Below are positions 33,234-41,969 of a stretch of 64,000 bases of DNA, one piece after another. The DNA is from Chitinophaga varians (GTDB taxonomy: Bacteria; Bacteroidota; Bacteroidia; Chitinophagales; Chitinophagaceae). The DNA is taken from NCBI RefSeq assembly GCF_012641275.1, contig NZ_JABAIA010000001.1, positions 3,498,843 to 3,562,842 on the forward strand, in the 5' to 3' direction. Made by a program: the position numbers and the translations under genes. A model generated the notes under the pieces. The model saw only the letters and a list, made by a program, of their open reading frames with translations. It ran no database searches and was not told where the DNA came from. How positions within the stretch are numbered: position 1 is the first letter of the stretch; every line of letters begins with the position of its first letter.

Positions 33234-33274
33234 ACTGGTATACTCTGTTATACTGGTTACAAAGTTATACCAGT
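33234..33274. promoter_or_regulatory. Probable HxlR operator
   Basis: ACTGGTATA (33234-33242) and its complement TATACCAGT (33266-33274) flank a third half-site, TATACTGGT (33249-33257). They lie between the divergent HxlR and SDR starts and just upstream of a TACCTTTG -7 element (33282-33289), so binding would block the SDR promoter. Confidence 0.7.
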
Positions 33275-33312
33275 TTGCCCATACCTTTGTCAGGAATTAA
33301 TAAATCATCATC

Positions 33313-34053
33313 ATGGAACAGTTAAAAGGTAAAATAGCTGTGGTGACCGGCGGCAACAGCGGTATCGGTTACGCTACAGCAAAGGAATTAAAACAACAGG
33401 GCGCGACAGTGATCATTACAGGCCGGCGGAAAGAAGCCATCGAAACAGCCGCGGCTGAACTGGGTGTCACCGGCATTGTGGCCGACCAGGGAAACCTTAT
33501 GGCCATTGAAAGCCTGGCTGATACTGTTAAAACTGCATATGGAGCTATAGATATTCTGTTTATCAACGCCGGCGTTCTGGCGGGAGCGGGCATTGAACAG
33601 GCAACGGAAGAAATATTTGATCAGGTGATAGACGTGAATTTCAAAGGCGCCTATTTTACGTTGAGCAGGTTTATCCCTGTCCTGAAGGACGGCGCATCAG
33701 TGATATTCCTCTCCTCTAATACCGCCAGCATGAACGTTGCCCATTCTTCCATTTACTCCTCCAGCAAGGCAGCATTAAATGCCGTGATGAAGATTGCGGC
33801 CATAGAGCTGGCGCCGCGGAAAATAAGAGTGAATGCCATCAGCCCCGGACCCATTGAAACGGAGATCCTGCATAAGCAAGGCTACAGCGAAGAGGAACTC
33901 AAAGGCGTGAAATCATGGATCGTTGACCGTATTCCGCTGAAACATATGGGAAAAGCCGGCGACATCGGGAAGATGGTGGTACAACTCTCCGGCGACGCGG
34001 CTTCTTTTGTCACCGGTGCAGAACTTGTGATGGATGGCGGTATGAGCCTGTAG
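33313..34053 (+). CDS. Short-chain dehydrogenase/reductase (SDR)
   Basis: 246 residues, classical SDR. The cofactor loop is TGGNSGIGYA (12-21), with INAGVL after beta-4, a catalytic serine in FLSSNTA, and Tyr148-xxx-Lys152 in IYSSSKAAL. The C-terminus ends in GAELVMDGGMSL, as in quinone- or ketone-reducing SDRs regulated by HxlR proteins. TGRRKE after beta-2 has an arginine at the position that favours NADP(H). The substrate is unknown; a role in reactive carbonyl or quinone stress is inference from the regulator. Confidence 0.93.
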   Translation: MEQLKGKIAVVTGGNSGIGYATAKELKQQGATVIITGRRKEAIETAAAELGVTGIVADQGNLMAIESLADTVKTAYGAIDILFINAGVLAGAGIEQATEEIFDQVIDVNFKGAYFTLSRFIPVLKDGASVIFLSSNTASMNVAHSSIYSSSKAALNAVMKIAAIELAPRKIRVNAISPGPIETEILHKQGYSEEELKGVKSWIVDRIPLKHMGKAGDIGKMVVQLSGDAASFVTGAELVMDGGMSL

Positions 34054-34198
34054 TCATTGCTTGGTGCCATTTGCCGGTTTCCGGGATAACTTACGCGGTG
34101 GGGTACTCAGCCGTGGGGCAGTTCAGTGATGCCTTTTACGATTTTGCGCTTCCCCGTCCGTCTGATTTCAGGAAAAACTAAAAAGGGGCTGATAGTTA

Positions 34199-34231
34199 TT
34201 TGTAATATCATGGTAACATTTAGTACTTTTA
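34199..34231 (+). promoter_or_regulatory. Probable promoter of the propeller kinase gene
   Basis: TTTG (34199-34202), 21 bases, TACTTTTA (34224-34231); the last base differs from the consensus. The ATG is 28 bases further on. Confidence 0.55.
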
Positions 34232-34259
34232 ACTCACAGCCACTTTTTTCCTGAATGCC

Positions 34260-37200
34260 ATGATCGAACAGTTTATCTGGTCCGTCGCCCCATTACGGTA
34301 TCACATCAAGAAATATCTGCATTGTCTGTTGTGTTGCCTGTGTGTAACGCTTACTGCCGCTGCGCAGGAGGAAAACATATCTTATCATTTCCGGCATCTG
34401 GATATCAGCAATGGCCTCGCGAGTAATCACGTTTCGGCTATCCTGCAGGACCGCAAAGGGTTTATCTGGATCGCCAGTACGGCGCTGCAACGGTACGACG
34501 GCACCAACCTGGTCACTATGGCCAACTTTGACCGCGTGCCTGGTTCCATCTATTATGATGATATCTGCCTCTGTGAAGACAGCCGTGGCCGCATCTGGAT
34601 GGGCACCCCCGACAATATCCGTGTTTACGATCCGGTGACAATGCTCATCAGGACGCTCAAAGTGGCCAACAGGGCGGAACTGCCGGAGGGACTGCAATGC
34701 AGCAATATCATACAGGACCATAACGGCGTCATATGGGCCACTACCCGCGATGGCCTTATGCAGTTTGATGAAGCCTCCTTCAGTTTTCACAAAGCGGCCA
34801 TGATACCGGAGGCCGACCGCCTTGAAATGCAGGACGCCATTATGGAAGATGAATCCGGCAACCTGTGGATAAGTGGAACAACACATCTCTATATCCTGGA
34901 CCATGACCGGAAACAGCTGTATTCACCTGCTAATAATCCCCGCCATCTGCCGGTACTGGATATCCACAACAGCTTTAAAAAAATCTATACCGATAACCGC
35001 CATCATATATGGATGGCCGGCCGGCAAGGTATTTTGTACCAGTACGACCCGGCGGTCAACAGACTGCAGGAATACCGCTTCAATACCCCTGACACGGACC
35101 ATATCTTTGATGTGATGACCGACGGCAACAAAGACCTGTGGGTCGCTACGGAAAAAGGCGGCATCTTCCGGTTCAACGACTCCCTGCGGCGTTTTGATTT
35201 TAACATCACCAGCAACAACGCCGACGAGCGTGGGTTCCACTACGACTACGAAGCCAATTGCATGCTAAGCGACCGGGAAGGCCACCTCTGGATAGGTACC
35301 GACCGGGGGGTGAATATCCTCAGTATTCACAACACTTCTTTCCGGATGCTGGACCACCGCACCGTTTTTCAAAAAACAAAAGAACGGCTGCCGGCAGCTG
35401 AGGTGACAGGCATCTTCCAGGCCAGTAACGGGGACGTATATGTAGGATACTGGGGAAAAGGATTTAGCCGTCTGTCTTCCCGCCTGCAGTTGCTGGGCAA
35501 CTATTTTCACGGGGAAGATACTGCTACCACCATTCCGGAACAACGCGGACTGGTTTGGACTTTCGCTGAACTGAAAAACGGTACTATCCTCGTAGGACAG
35601 GAAAATGGTAACCTGTCGCTTTTTAATCCTGCCACCGGGCGGTTTATCCGGCATCTTACCTCACCGGCGCTGCATGAACAAACATTATTGCGCATGCTGG
35701 TGCAAGGCGATACTGCCGTATGGATAGGGCTTTACAAACGCGGACTGGCCAGCTGGAACCCGCGTGCCAACGAGTTTCGCTATTACCACGAAATCACGGA
35801 TTCGCTGAAGCGGCCTTTGTCCGTGCTGCAAATCGTACCGGAAAAAGATTCTTTGTTATGGCTGGCTTCCAGCGGAGGAGGGTTAATTCTCTTTAATCCG
35901 CATACCCGCAAAATCATTGCACGTCAGAATTTTGAGTGGTTACAACACAGCTATAACAATGTCACTTCATTGGTAAGATTTAATGACAGTACATTGTTGG
36001 CCGGAACTGACCACGGGCTGTGGATGTACAACACCCGCCAGGGCACTTATGTGCCTGTCAGAATCGACGGACAGCTCTTCGATGAGTGGGTGTTGAATAT
36101 ACGCGAAGACACGCCCGAAAAATTCTGGTTTATCACGCCCTATGGCTTTTACCGGTACACCATCCCCCGTGGAAAGCTGGAGACTTTTACACAGAACGAT
36201 GATATCATCGATAACTCGCGCAAGGTGCGCCGCCGCATCTCCTGGCTGAAAGACGGCCGGCTGCTGGTAGGCGCGTCAGACCATTTTGTGGTGTTTGAAC
36301 CTAATAAACTGGAGGTGGCGCCGCCTCCGCCTGATGTTACCATCGTTAACATGAAAGCGTTGGACAGCATTATATTGATAGAGGAAGCACTGCGGGGCAA
36401 CACGCCGGTAGAGCTGAACCACCGCCAGAATATCATCAGTATAGAATTCAAAAGCCTGTCTTATCATCAGGAAAAGATCCGTTATTTCTATCAGCTGGAA
36501 GGGCTGGATGAAGACTGGGTAAGTGCGGAAAATATACTGGTGGCCAAATACACCAATCTTGCACCGGGAAATTATACTTTCCGGGTAAGGGCCGTCAACG
36601 CCGCCGGGACTACCTCGCTGCATATCAGCGAGCTGAAAATATTTATCCGGCCGGCATTCTGGCAAACGCCCTGGTTCCGCGTACTGTGCCTGTTGCTGGC
36701 ACTCGGCCTGGTATACCTGTATATCCGGCTGCGTATTACTTCTGTAAAGAAAGAAGCACGGGAAAGGGCCGCCATCCAGCAGCAGATGGCCCAGCTGGAA
36801 ATGAAAGCCCTGCGCGCCCAAATGAACCCGCACTTTATTTTCAATGCGCTGAATTCCATTCAGACGTTTATGATGAAGAGTGAAACAGAGCAGGCCCTCG
36901 CTTACCTCGCGCGTTTTGCACGGCTTATCCGGAATGTGCTGGACAACTCCCAGCTGAATAACATACCGGTATCTAAAGAGGTGAACATGCTTACTAACTA
37001 TCTCGAACTGGAAAAACTGCGCTTTGCAGATGCCTTCGAATATGAATTTGTCGTAGACCCTGAACTGGAACAGGATTTTGTGGAGATACCCACCATGATC
37101 CTGCAGCCTTTTGTGGAAAACGCTATCTGGCATGGCATTTTGCATATCCCTGACCAGGGAAAGATCCGGATCATGTTTGCACGTGTAGGCGACAGGGTGC

Positions 37201-37427
37201 TATGTACAATAGAAGATAATGGCATCGGCAGGGCGAAGTCGGCAGCGCTGCGGAAAATGGATACGCAGCATTACTCGCGCGGACTGCAGATTACACGCGA
37301 CAGGCTACAACTTTATAACAGCCGCTTTAATATGGATGCCAGTTTTGATATCGAAGACCTGAATGACGGCGCCGGAAATGCAACCGGAACAAGGGTGAAT
37401 ATCTGGTTTCCTTATGTACATGAATAA
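34260..37427 (+). CDS. Propeller-sensor histidine kinase, LytS/YesM type
   Basis: 1055 residues. A signal or anchor segment (about 20-36) is followed by two seven-bladed beta-propellers built from two-component-regulator repeats (DRKGFIWIAS, DSRGRIWMGT, DREGHLWIGT and others, about 45-680). Then come a Y_Y_Y domain (about 720-790), one membrane helix (about 800-825, VLCLLLALGLVYLYI) and a LytS-type kinase core with MNPHFIFNALNSIQ, whose histidine is the phosphosite, and a HATPase (VENAIWHGI, EDNGIGR). It lacks the HTH/receiver fusion of hybrid two-component systems, and no LytTR regulator is adjacent, so its partner is encoded elsewhere. Such kinases often sense glycans in the periplasm. Confidence 0.93.
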   Translation: MIEQFIWSVAPLRYHIKKYLHCLLCCLCVTLTAAAQEENISYHFRHLDISNGLASNHVSAILQDRKGFIWIASTALQRYDGTNLVTMANFDRVPGSIYYDDICLCEDSRGRIWMGTPDNIRVYDPVTMLIRTLKVANRAELPEGLQCSNIIQDHNGVIWATTRDGLMQFDEASFSFHKAAMIPEADRLEMQDAIMEDESGNLWISGTTHLYILDHDRKQLYSPANNPRHLPVLDIHNSFKKIYTDNRHHIWMAGRQGILYQYDPAVNRLQEYRFNTPDTDHIFDVMTDGNKDLWVATEKGGIFRFNDSLRRFDFNITSNNADERGFHYDYEANCMLSDREGHLWIGTDRGVNILSIHNTSFRMLDHRTVFQKTKERLPAAEVTGIFQASNGDVYVGYWGKGFSRLSSRLQLLGNYFHGEDTATTIPEQRGLVWTFAELKNGTILVGQENGNLSLFNPATGRFIRHLTSPALHEQTLLRMLVQGDTAVWIGLYKRGLASWNPRANEFRYYHEITDSLKRPLSVLQIVPEKDSLLWLASSGGGLILFNPHTRKIIARQNFEWLQHSYNNVTSLVRFNDSTLLAGTDHGLWMYNTRQGTYVPVRIDGQLFDEWVLNIREDTPEKFWFITPYGFYRYTIPRGKLETFTQNDDIIDNSRKVRRRISWLKDGRLLVGASDHFVVFEPNKLEVAPPPPDVTIVNMKALDSIILIEEALRGNTPVELNHRQNIISIEFKSLSYHQEKIRYFYQLEGLDEDWVSAENILVAKYTNLAPGNYTFRVRAVNAAGTTSLHISELKIFIRPAFWQTPWFRVLCLLLALGLVYLYIRLRITSVKKEARERAAIQQQMAQLEMKALRAQMNPHFIFNALNSIQTFMMKSETEQALAYLARFARLIRNVLDNSQLNNIPVSKEVNMLTNYLELEKLRFADAFEYEFVVDPELEQDFVEIPTMILQPFVENAIWHGILHIPDQGKIRIMFARVGDRVLCTIEDNGIGRAKSAALRKMDTQHYSRGLQITRDRLQLYNSRFNMDASFDIEDLNDGAGNATGTRVNIWFPYVHE

Positions 37428-37470
37428 AAAAACGGATTACGAAGGAAGCCCGTAATCCGTTTTTCTTTTT
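37428..37470. terminator. Bidirectional terminator
   Basis: AAAAACGGATTACG and CGTAATCCGTTTTT around a GAAGGAAGCC-type loop, between convergent genes; a T-rich run follows. Confidence 0.88.
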
Positions 37471-37480
37471 TATAGATAAA

Positions 37481-38887
37481 TTATCTCAGTCCGATTTCAT
37501 AATGCCTTTCCGGGATTTCGATGTCCAAAAATCCTTTTTTGAGCAACCAGTTTTTGAAGATCGTCTGCACATCGTATTCACCATGTACGAGGAATAATTT
37601 CTTTATATCGCCCGGATGCTGGCAGGAAAGCCACTGGCTCAGGTCTTCGTAGTCGCCATGTGCGCTCATGGAGCGGATAACGCCTACTTCTGCCTTCACT
37701 TCATAACGGGTGCCGTAGATAGATACTTCTTTGTTGCCTCTCATCAGGCGGCCACCGAGTGATTGTGGTTCGCAATAACCAACGATGAGAATGGTGTTTC
37801 TTTCTTCATCGATGTTATTGGCGATATGATGTTTCACACGGCCTGCTTCCGCCATACCGGAAGCGGAGATGATCACGCAGGGCTCTTTGCGGAAGTTAAG
37901 TCCTTTGGATTCGTCCACAGACTTTATATAGTGCAGTCCGGGGAAATCGAACGGATCATCATCGCGTTTCAACACGTCAGATACTTCGCGGTTAAATACT
38001 TCCGGATGCGCTTTGGTCACGGCTGTGGCTTCGGTAGACAGGGGGCTGTCCACAAAGATGTCCACTTTCGGCAGGGTGCCGTTCAGCTGTGCCTTGTTTA
38101 ATGCGTACAGCAGTTCCTGGGTACGGCCTACGCTGAAAGCGGGGATAATCAGTTTACCTCTTTTTTCAACGCAGGTTTCCCGGATGTAACGCAGTAATTC
38201 CGCATCGGCGGGAGCCGCGTCAGCATGCAGGGTGCTACCGTAGGTAGACTCAATGAGGACGTAATCTGCCTGTGGGAAAGTAGCGGGTGATTTGAGGATG
38301 GCATCATTATACCGGCCGATGTCACCGCTGAAAGTAATTTGTTCTGTTTTGCCGTTTTCCGTGATACGCAGGTGTACGGAGGCCGCGCCTACGATATGAC
38401 CGGCATCGGTGAACATGAGTTGTATGTCCGGATCAATGTTGATCCAGGTGTTGTAGTTGCTGACAGGTTTGAGGAAACGGATCGCGCTTTTGGCGTCTTC
38501 CACGGTGTAGAGTGGCAGCACATATGGTTTGCCTTCGTTTGCTCTTTTTTTGTTGGTGAACTTCACATCATCTTCCTGTATTTCTGCGGAGTCGAGCAGC
38601 AGTATCTCCGTCATGTCACGGGTGCCGGGCGTGCAGTAGATGTCGCCGTTATAGCCCATTTTCACCAGGCGGGGAATCAGGCCGGAGTGGTCAATATGGG
38701 CGTGGGAGAGGACCATATAGGTGACTTCGGCCGGTTCAAAACCAAAGTCCCTGTTCAATTCATCTGTTTCTGGGCCCATGCCCTGAAACATGCCGCAGTC
38801 CAATAAAACCTTCTTTCCGTTCTTTAGTGTAATTAGGTGCTTGGAGCCGGTAACGGTGCGGGCCGCACCATGGAATGCTATTTTCAT
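37481..38887 (-). CDS. MBL-fold / beta-CASP RNase-like hydrolase
   Basis: 468 residues. The metallo-beta-lactamase domain carries HAHIDHSG (zinc ligands) and a later TDAGHIVGAAS histidine. The beta-CASP insertion and C-terminal RMMBL motifs (SGMAEAGR, SAHGDY, VHGEYD) complete the RNA-processing set, as in CPSF73/YsaC-like proteins. These are usually endo- or exoribonucleases. It is a single-copy-looking enzyme with no partner gene; the gene downstream on the minus strand direction is none, and the DUF4442 gene lies 29 bases upstream. Confidence 0.9.
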   Translation of the reverse strand: MKIAFHGAARTVTGSKHLITLKNGKKVLLDCGMFQGMGPETDELNRDFGFEPAEVTYMVLSHAHIDHSGLIPRLVKMGYNGDIYCTPGTRDMTEILLLDSAEIQEDDVKFTNKKRANEGKPYVLPLYTVEDAKSAIRFLKPVSNYNTWINIDPDIQLMFTDAGHIVGAASVHLRITENGKTEQITFSGDIGRYNDAILKSPATFPQADYVLIESTYGSTLHADAAPADAELLRYIRETCVEKRGKLIIPAFSVGRTQELLYALNKAQLNGTLPKVDIFVDSPLSTEATAVTKAHPEVFNREVSDVLKRDDDPFDFPGLHYIKSVDESKGLNFRKEPCVIISASGMAEAGRVKHHIANNIDEERNTILIVGYCEPQSLGGRLMRGNKEVSIYGTRYEVKAEVGVIRSMSAHGDYEDLSQWLSCQHPGDIKKLFLVHGEYDVQTIFKNWLLKKGFLDIEIPERHYEIGLR

Positions 38888-38916
38888 ATCCTTGATTTAG
38901 GGTGATGACCACCATT

Positions 38917-39426
38917 TTATGATTTTCCTTTAAAAGACCAGGTAATAGCGAACGAGGCAATTAGTGTGCCTTGTTTGTCCCTGCCTTCGCTGCGTAGGGT
39001 AACGGTGACCGCTTCCTCCTGGTTCATGGCCTTGCTGATGGCTTCTTTCAGCGCCGGAAGGTCTTTACAGGTGAAGTAGGTAAGGCCGGTGGCTTTTTTC
39101 ACGAAAGTGGATTCCAGTCCGGTAACAAGCATGGATATACGTTTTGGCGCACTCTGAACATACATCATGGCAGGCAGGCCGGTGCTCATTTCTGCGGCCA
39201 TAGCGAGGCAGGCGAAGTAAGTGGACCGGAACGGGTTCTGTGACAGCCAGCGGAACGGGACGGAAGTGGTACAGGCGTCTTCTGTGATGGACTGCATCCG
39301 CACCCCGGCCAGCCATGCGGCCGGCAGCTTCCAGAAGAGGTAAGCCCTAAACTTAAACGGATGCTGCGCAAACTTTATAAAAGTATGCACAGCATCCGTA
39401 TTGAAAGTGGTCATGCCGTTATTCAT
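38917..39426 (-). CDS. DUF4442 hotdog-fold protein
   Basis: 169 residues. HPFKFRAYLFWKLPAAWLAGVR and RWLSQNPFRSTYFACLAMAAEMSTG are strong DUF4442 signatures. The family adopts the hotdog fold of acyl-CoA thioesterases, but activity is not established for this group. ATG 39426 is used; ATG 39414 is an equal alternative. It lies 7 bases after the thioredoxin-like gene, so the two are probably co-transcribed. Confidence 0.88.
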   Translation of the reverse strand: MNNGMTTFNTDAVHTFIKFAQHPFKFRAYLFWKLPAAWLAGVRMQSITEDACTTSVPFRWLSQNPFRSTYFACLAMAAEMSTGLPAMMYVQSAPKRISMLVTGLESTFVKKATGLTYFTCKDLPALKEAISKAMNQEEAVTVTLRSEGRDKQGTLIASFAITWSFKGKS

Positions 39427-39433
39427 GGCAATA

Positions 39434-39961
39434 TTATTCGTTGACGTAATTGGAAGGCAGCAAAGCAGCTGGTGACCATTGTTTGAAGAACTCCGTCAGT
39501 TTCTTTTTGTCATAGGAGTCCGCCGATTCCAGCAGGCCTGTATTCTGCGTATGCAGCCGGTTGCCTTTGGCGTCCAGTACTACCAGTACCGGGAAACCGA
39601 AACGCTGTGGATATCCCAGTTCTTTCAGGACAGGCAGGTTTTTGTTTTCCTTGCTATAGTTGAGGTGATATACCACAAAATTCTTGTCCATAGCAGCTTT
39701 CAGCTCTGCGTCATCTTCCACGAACTTGTACAGCCGTTTGCACCAGATGCACCAGTTGCCACCTATCTGTAACAGCACATGTTTTTTCTCTGCAGCGGCC
39801 TGTTTAACGGCAGCGGCTATATCCGCCTTAGCATCTGCGGAAGGGTTGTAAATGTGTTCCAGGTCATGTGTCTGCGCCTGGACCTGCATCGCCGGCAGGG
39901 CGAAAAACAGTCCGAGGAGCAATGCCCATACCATCTTCTTCATAAAAATCGATTTATTCAT
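39434..39961 (-). CDS. Exported thioredoxin-like protein
   Basis: 175 residues with a signal peptide (cleavage near VQAQ, about 30). The thioredoxin fold begins at about 55, with the active-site motif WCIWCK (CxxC) and the cis-proline in GFPVLVVLD. It resembles the periplasmic thioredoxin-like (DsbD-gamma or SoxW type) domains that reduce or rearrange disulfides. Ten bases separate it from ppk1 upstream and seven from the DUF4442 gene downstream. Its target is unknown. Confidence 0.88.
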   Translation of the reverse strand: MNKSIFMKKMVWALLLGLFFALPAMQVQAQTHDLEHIYNPSADAKADIAAAVKQAAAEKKHVLLQIGGNWCIWCKRLYKFVEDDAELKAAMDKNFVVYHLNYSKENKNLPVLKELGYPQRFGFPVLVVLDAKGNRLHTQNTGLLESADSYDKKKLTEFFKQWSPAALLPSNYVNE

Positions 39962-39971
39962 CCTGTCTAAT

Positions 39972-41963
39972 TTACACTATATTTTGCACATAAGCCTGAA
40001 TGGCTTGCTGCGCCTGATGACTGTCGGCCAGCTGCAAAGAAATGATGTCTTTCAGCTGTTGGCGTAGAGCGGCGTCATATACGGGCACGCATACTTCAAT
40101 ACGGCGGTGCAGGTTCCGGTTCATCCAGTCGGCCGAGCCCATATACACTTCTTCGTGTCCGTTGTTATGGAAGATAAACACCCGTGCATGTTCGAGGTAA
40201 CGGTCCACGATACGCACAATGCGGATACCATCGCTTTCAGGGATACCTGTCTGCAGACAGTTGATGCTGCGGACAATCAGGTCCACTTCCACGCCAGCCT
40301 GGCGGGCTTCGTACAGTTTCGCGATCATCGATTTCTCCTGGAGGTTATTAATTTTCACGGTAACCTTTGCCGGCAGGCCCTTTTGTGCATTCGCGATCTC
40401 CCGGTCTATCATATCCGTGAAGCGGGTAAGCATATTAAACTGTGCTACCAGCAGATGCTCAAATTGGAGAAAATGATAGGCCATCGGCTGCTCCCGGCTT
40501 TGCAGGTAGAGGAACAACAGTTCCATTTCCCGCGTAATGCCGGTATGAGCGGTAAACAGCACATGGTCGGTATAAAAACGGGCTGTGCTTTCGTTGAAAT
40601 TGCCGGTGGCGATCAAACCGGAATAGTCCCAGAGGTAGCCGCGGCGGCGCTTTACCAGCGCTGTTTTGGCGTGTACTTTCATGCCGGGGATACTATAAAT
40701 CAGTTTCACACCAGCTTCTTTCATTTTCTTGGACCAGCGGATATTATTGGCTTCATCAAAACGGGCCTTGAGCTCTACGAAGACGGTCACGGCTTTCCCG
40801 TTTTGCGCGGCGCTGATCAGCGCCTGTGCTATCTGTGAGCCGGAGGCGATCCGGTAAAGGGTTACATATATCTCTTCCACGTCGGGGTCTACGGCAGCTT
40901 CACTGAAGAACCTTAACACCGGGTCGTACTGCTCGTAGGGTAGATGCAGTAGCAGGTCCTTACGCTGTATCAGGTCCAGCAGATAGTCTGCAGCAGCAGC
41001 TTCCGGCTGCACTACCGGCCTGGCTTTGGGATACAGGGCGCCGGAAAGGCCTGCCGGCATGGGCAGGTCTGCCAGGTCTTTCAGGTTGTGGTAACGACCG
41101 CCGGGCACCATTTCATTATCGGCCGCTTCAAACTGGCCGGCGAGGAAGTTACGCAACGACAACGGCATGGAGGCGTCATACAGGAAGCGGGTGGGCACGC
41201 CCAGCTCCCGCTTGCGGATCATAGTTTCTACTTCTTCCAGCACATCACCTTTCATTTCGTCCATGTCTATTTCCGCGTTACGCGTCAGTTTGATGCAATA
41301 GCTATGATGGATAATGTAGCCACGGAAAAGGTAGGGCAGATGGGCCCGGATAATATCATCAAGGAAGGCGATATGAAATTGCCCGTCAGGCGCGTCCAGT
41401 GTCAGGAAGCGCTTCAGACCGGAGGGAATATTCACCAGCACAATTTCCTGTTTATCGGGCGTACCCTGCGGACTGACTGTCACCACGAGGTACAGGGCAT
41501 TGTTCTCAGGGAAAAACTTTTTATGCCGGTGGCTGAGCCACACGGGCAGCAGCCAGGCCTGTACGGTAGCCTGAAAGTAAGCCCGCGTACGGGCGGCCAG
41601 TTCCGGCGCCAGCCCTGTGCCGTAGAACAGCGTGATACCTTGTTGTTGCATGGCCGGTAACAACATACCGGTAAATATCTTCCCGTATTCTTCCTGCTGC
41701 CGGTTGATGGTGTCCATCACTTCCTGTAATGTTTCCGGGGTGGGAGATTCTTCACCGGCGGCATCCGGGTCTCGTTCCAACACCTTGTTAATAGCCAGTA
41801 TGGCAGGCATTCTGACGCGGAAAAACTCATCGAGGTTGGAAGAGAAAATGGACAGAAATTTAATGCGTTCGTATAGTGGTACCTGTGGATCGGCTGCCAT
41901 CTGCAAAACCCTGTGGTTGAAGGACAACCAGCTGAGATCGCGGTTATATAAAGGAATAGCCAT
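39972..41963 (-). CDS. ppk1: Polyphosphate kinase 1
   Basis: 663 residues, slightly shorter than the usual 690-700. It makes polyphosphate from ATP. The N domain begins YNRDLSWLSFNHRVLQMA, and the head domain includes PYEQYDPVLRFFSEAAVDPDVEEIYVTLYR. The catalytic segments are FVELKARFDEANNIRWS and VHAKTALVKRR, where the histidine is phosphorylated, and GSADWMNRNLHRRIEVCVP lies near the end. It lies 6 bases after the HD-PycTM gene and forms a minus-strand group with it. Confidence 0.96.
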   Translation of the reverse strand: MAIPLYNRDLSWLSFNHRVLQMAADPQVPLYERIKFLSIFSSNLDEFFRVRMPAILAINKVLERDPDAAGEESPTPETLQEVMDTINRQQEEYGKIFTGMLLPAMQQQGITLFYGTGLAPELAARTRAYFQATVQAWLLPVWLSHRHKKFFPENNALYLVVTVSPQGTPDKQEIVLVNIPSGLKRFLTLDAPDGQFHIAFLDDIIRAHLPYLFRGYIIHHSYCIKLTRNAEIDMDEMKGDVLEEVETMIRKRELGVPTRFLYDASMPLSLRNFLAGQFEAADNEMVPGGRYHNLKDLADLPMPAGLSGALYPKARPVVQPEAAAADYLLDLIQRKDLLLHLPYEQYDPVLRFFSEAAVDPDVEEIYVTLYRIASGSQIAQALISAAQNGKAVTVFVELKARFDEANNIRWSKKMKEAGVKLIYSIPGMKVHAKTALVKRRRGYLWDYSGLIATGNFNESTARFYTDHVLFTAHTGITREMELLFLYLQSREQPMAYHFLQFEHLLVAQFNMLTRFTDMIDREIANAQKGLPAKVTVKINNLQEKSMIAKLYEARQAGVEVDLIVRSINCLQTGIPESDGIRIVRIVDRYLEHARVFIFHNNGHEEVYMGSADWMNRNLHRRIEVCVPVYDAALRQQLKDIISLQLADSHQAQQAIQAYVQNIV

Positions 41964-41969
41964 GAATAC

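Noticed and set aside
32844..37427. Lanthipeptide modification genes beside the precursor cluster
   Set aside because: The genes downstream are an HxlR regulator, an SDR and a propeller kinase; upstream is a VOC protein. None resembles LanB, LanC, a radical-SAM enzyme or a GG-peptidase transporter.
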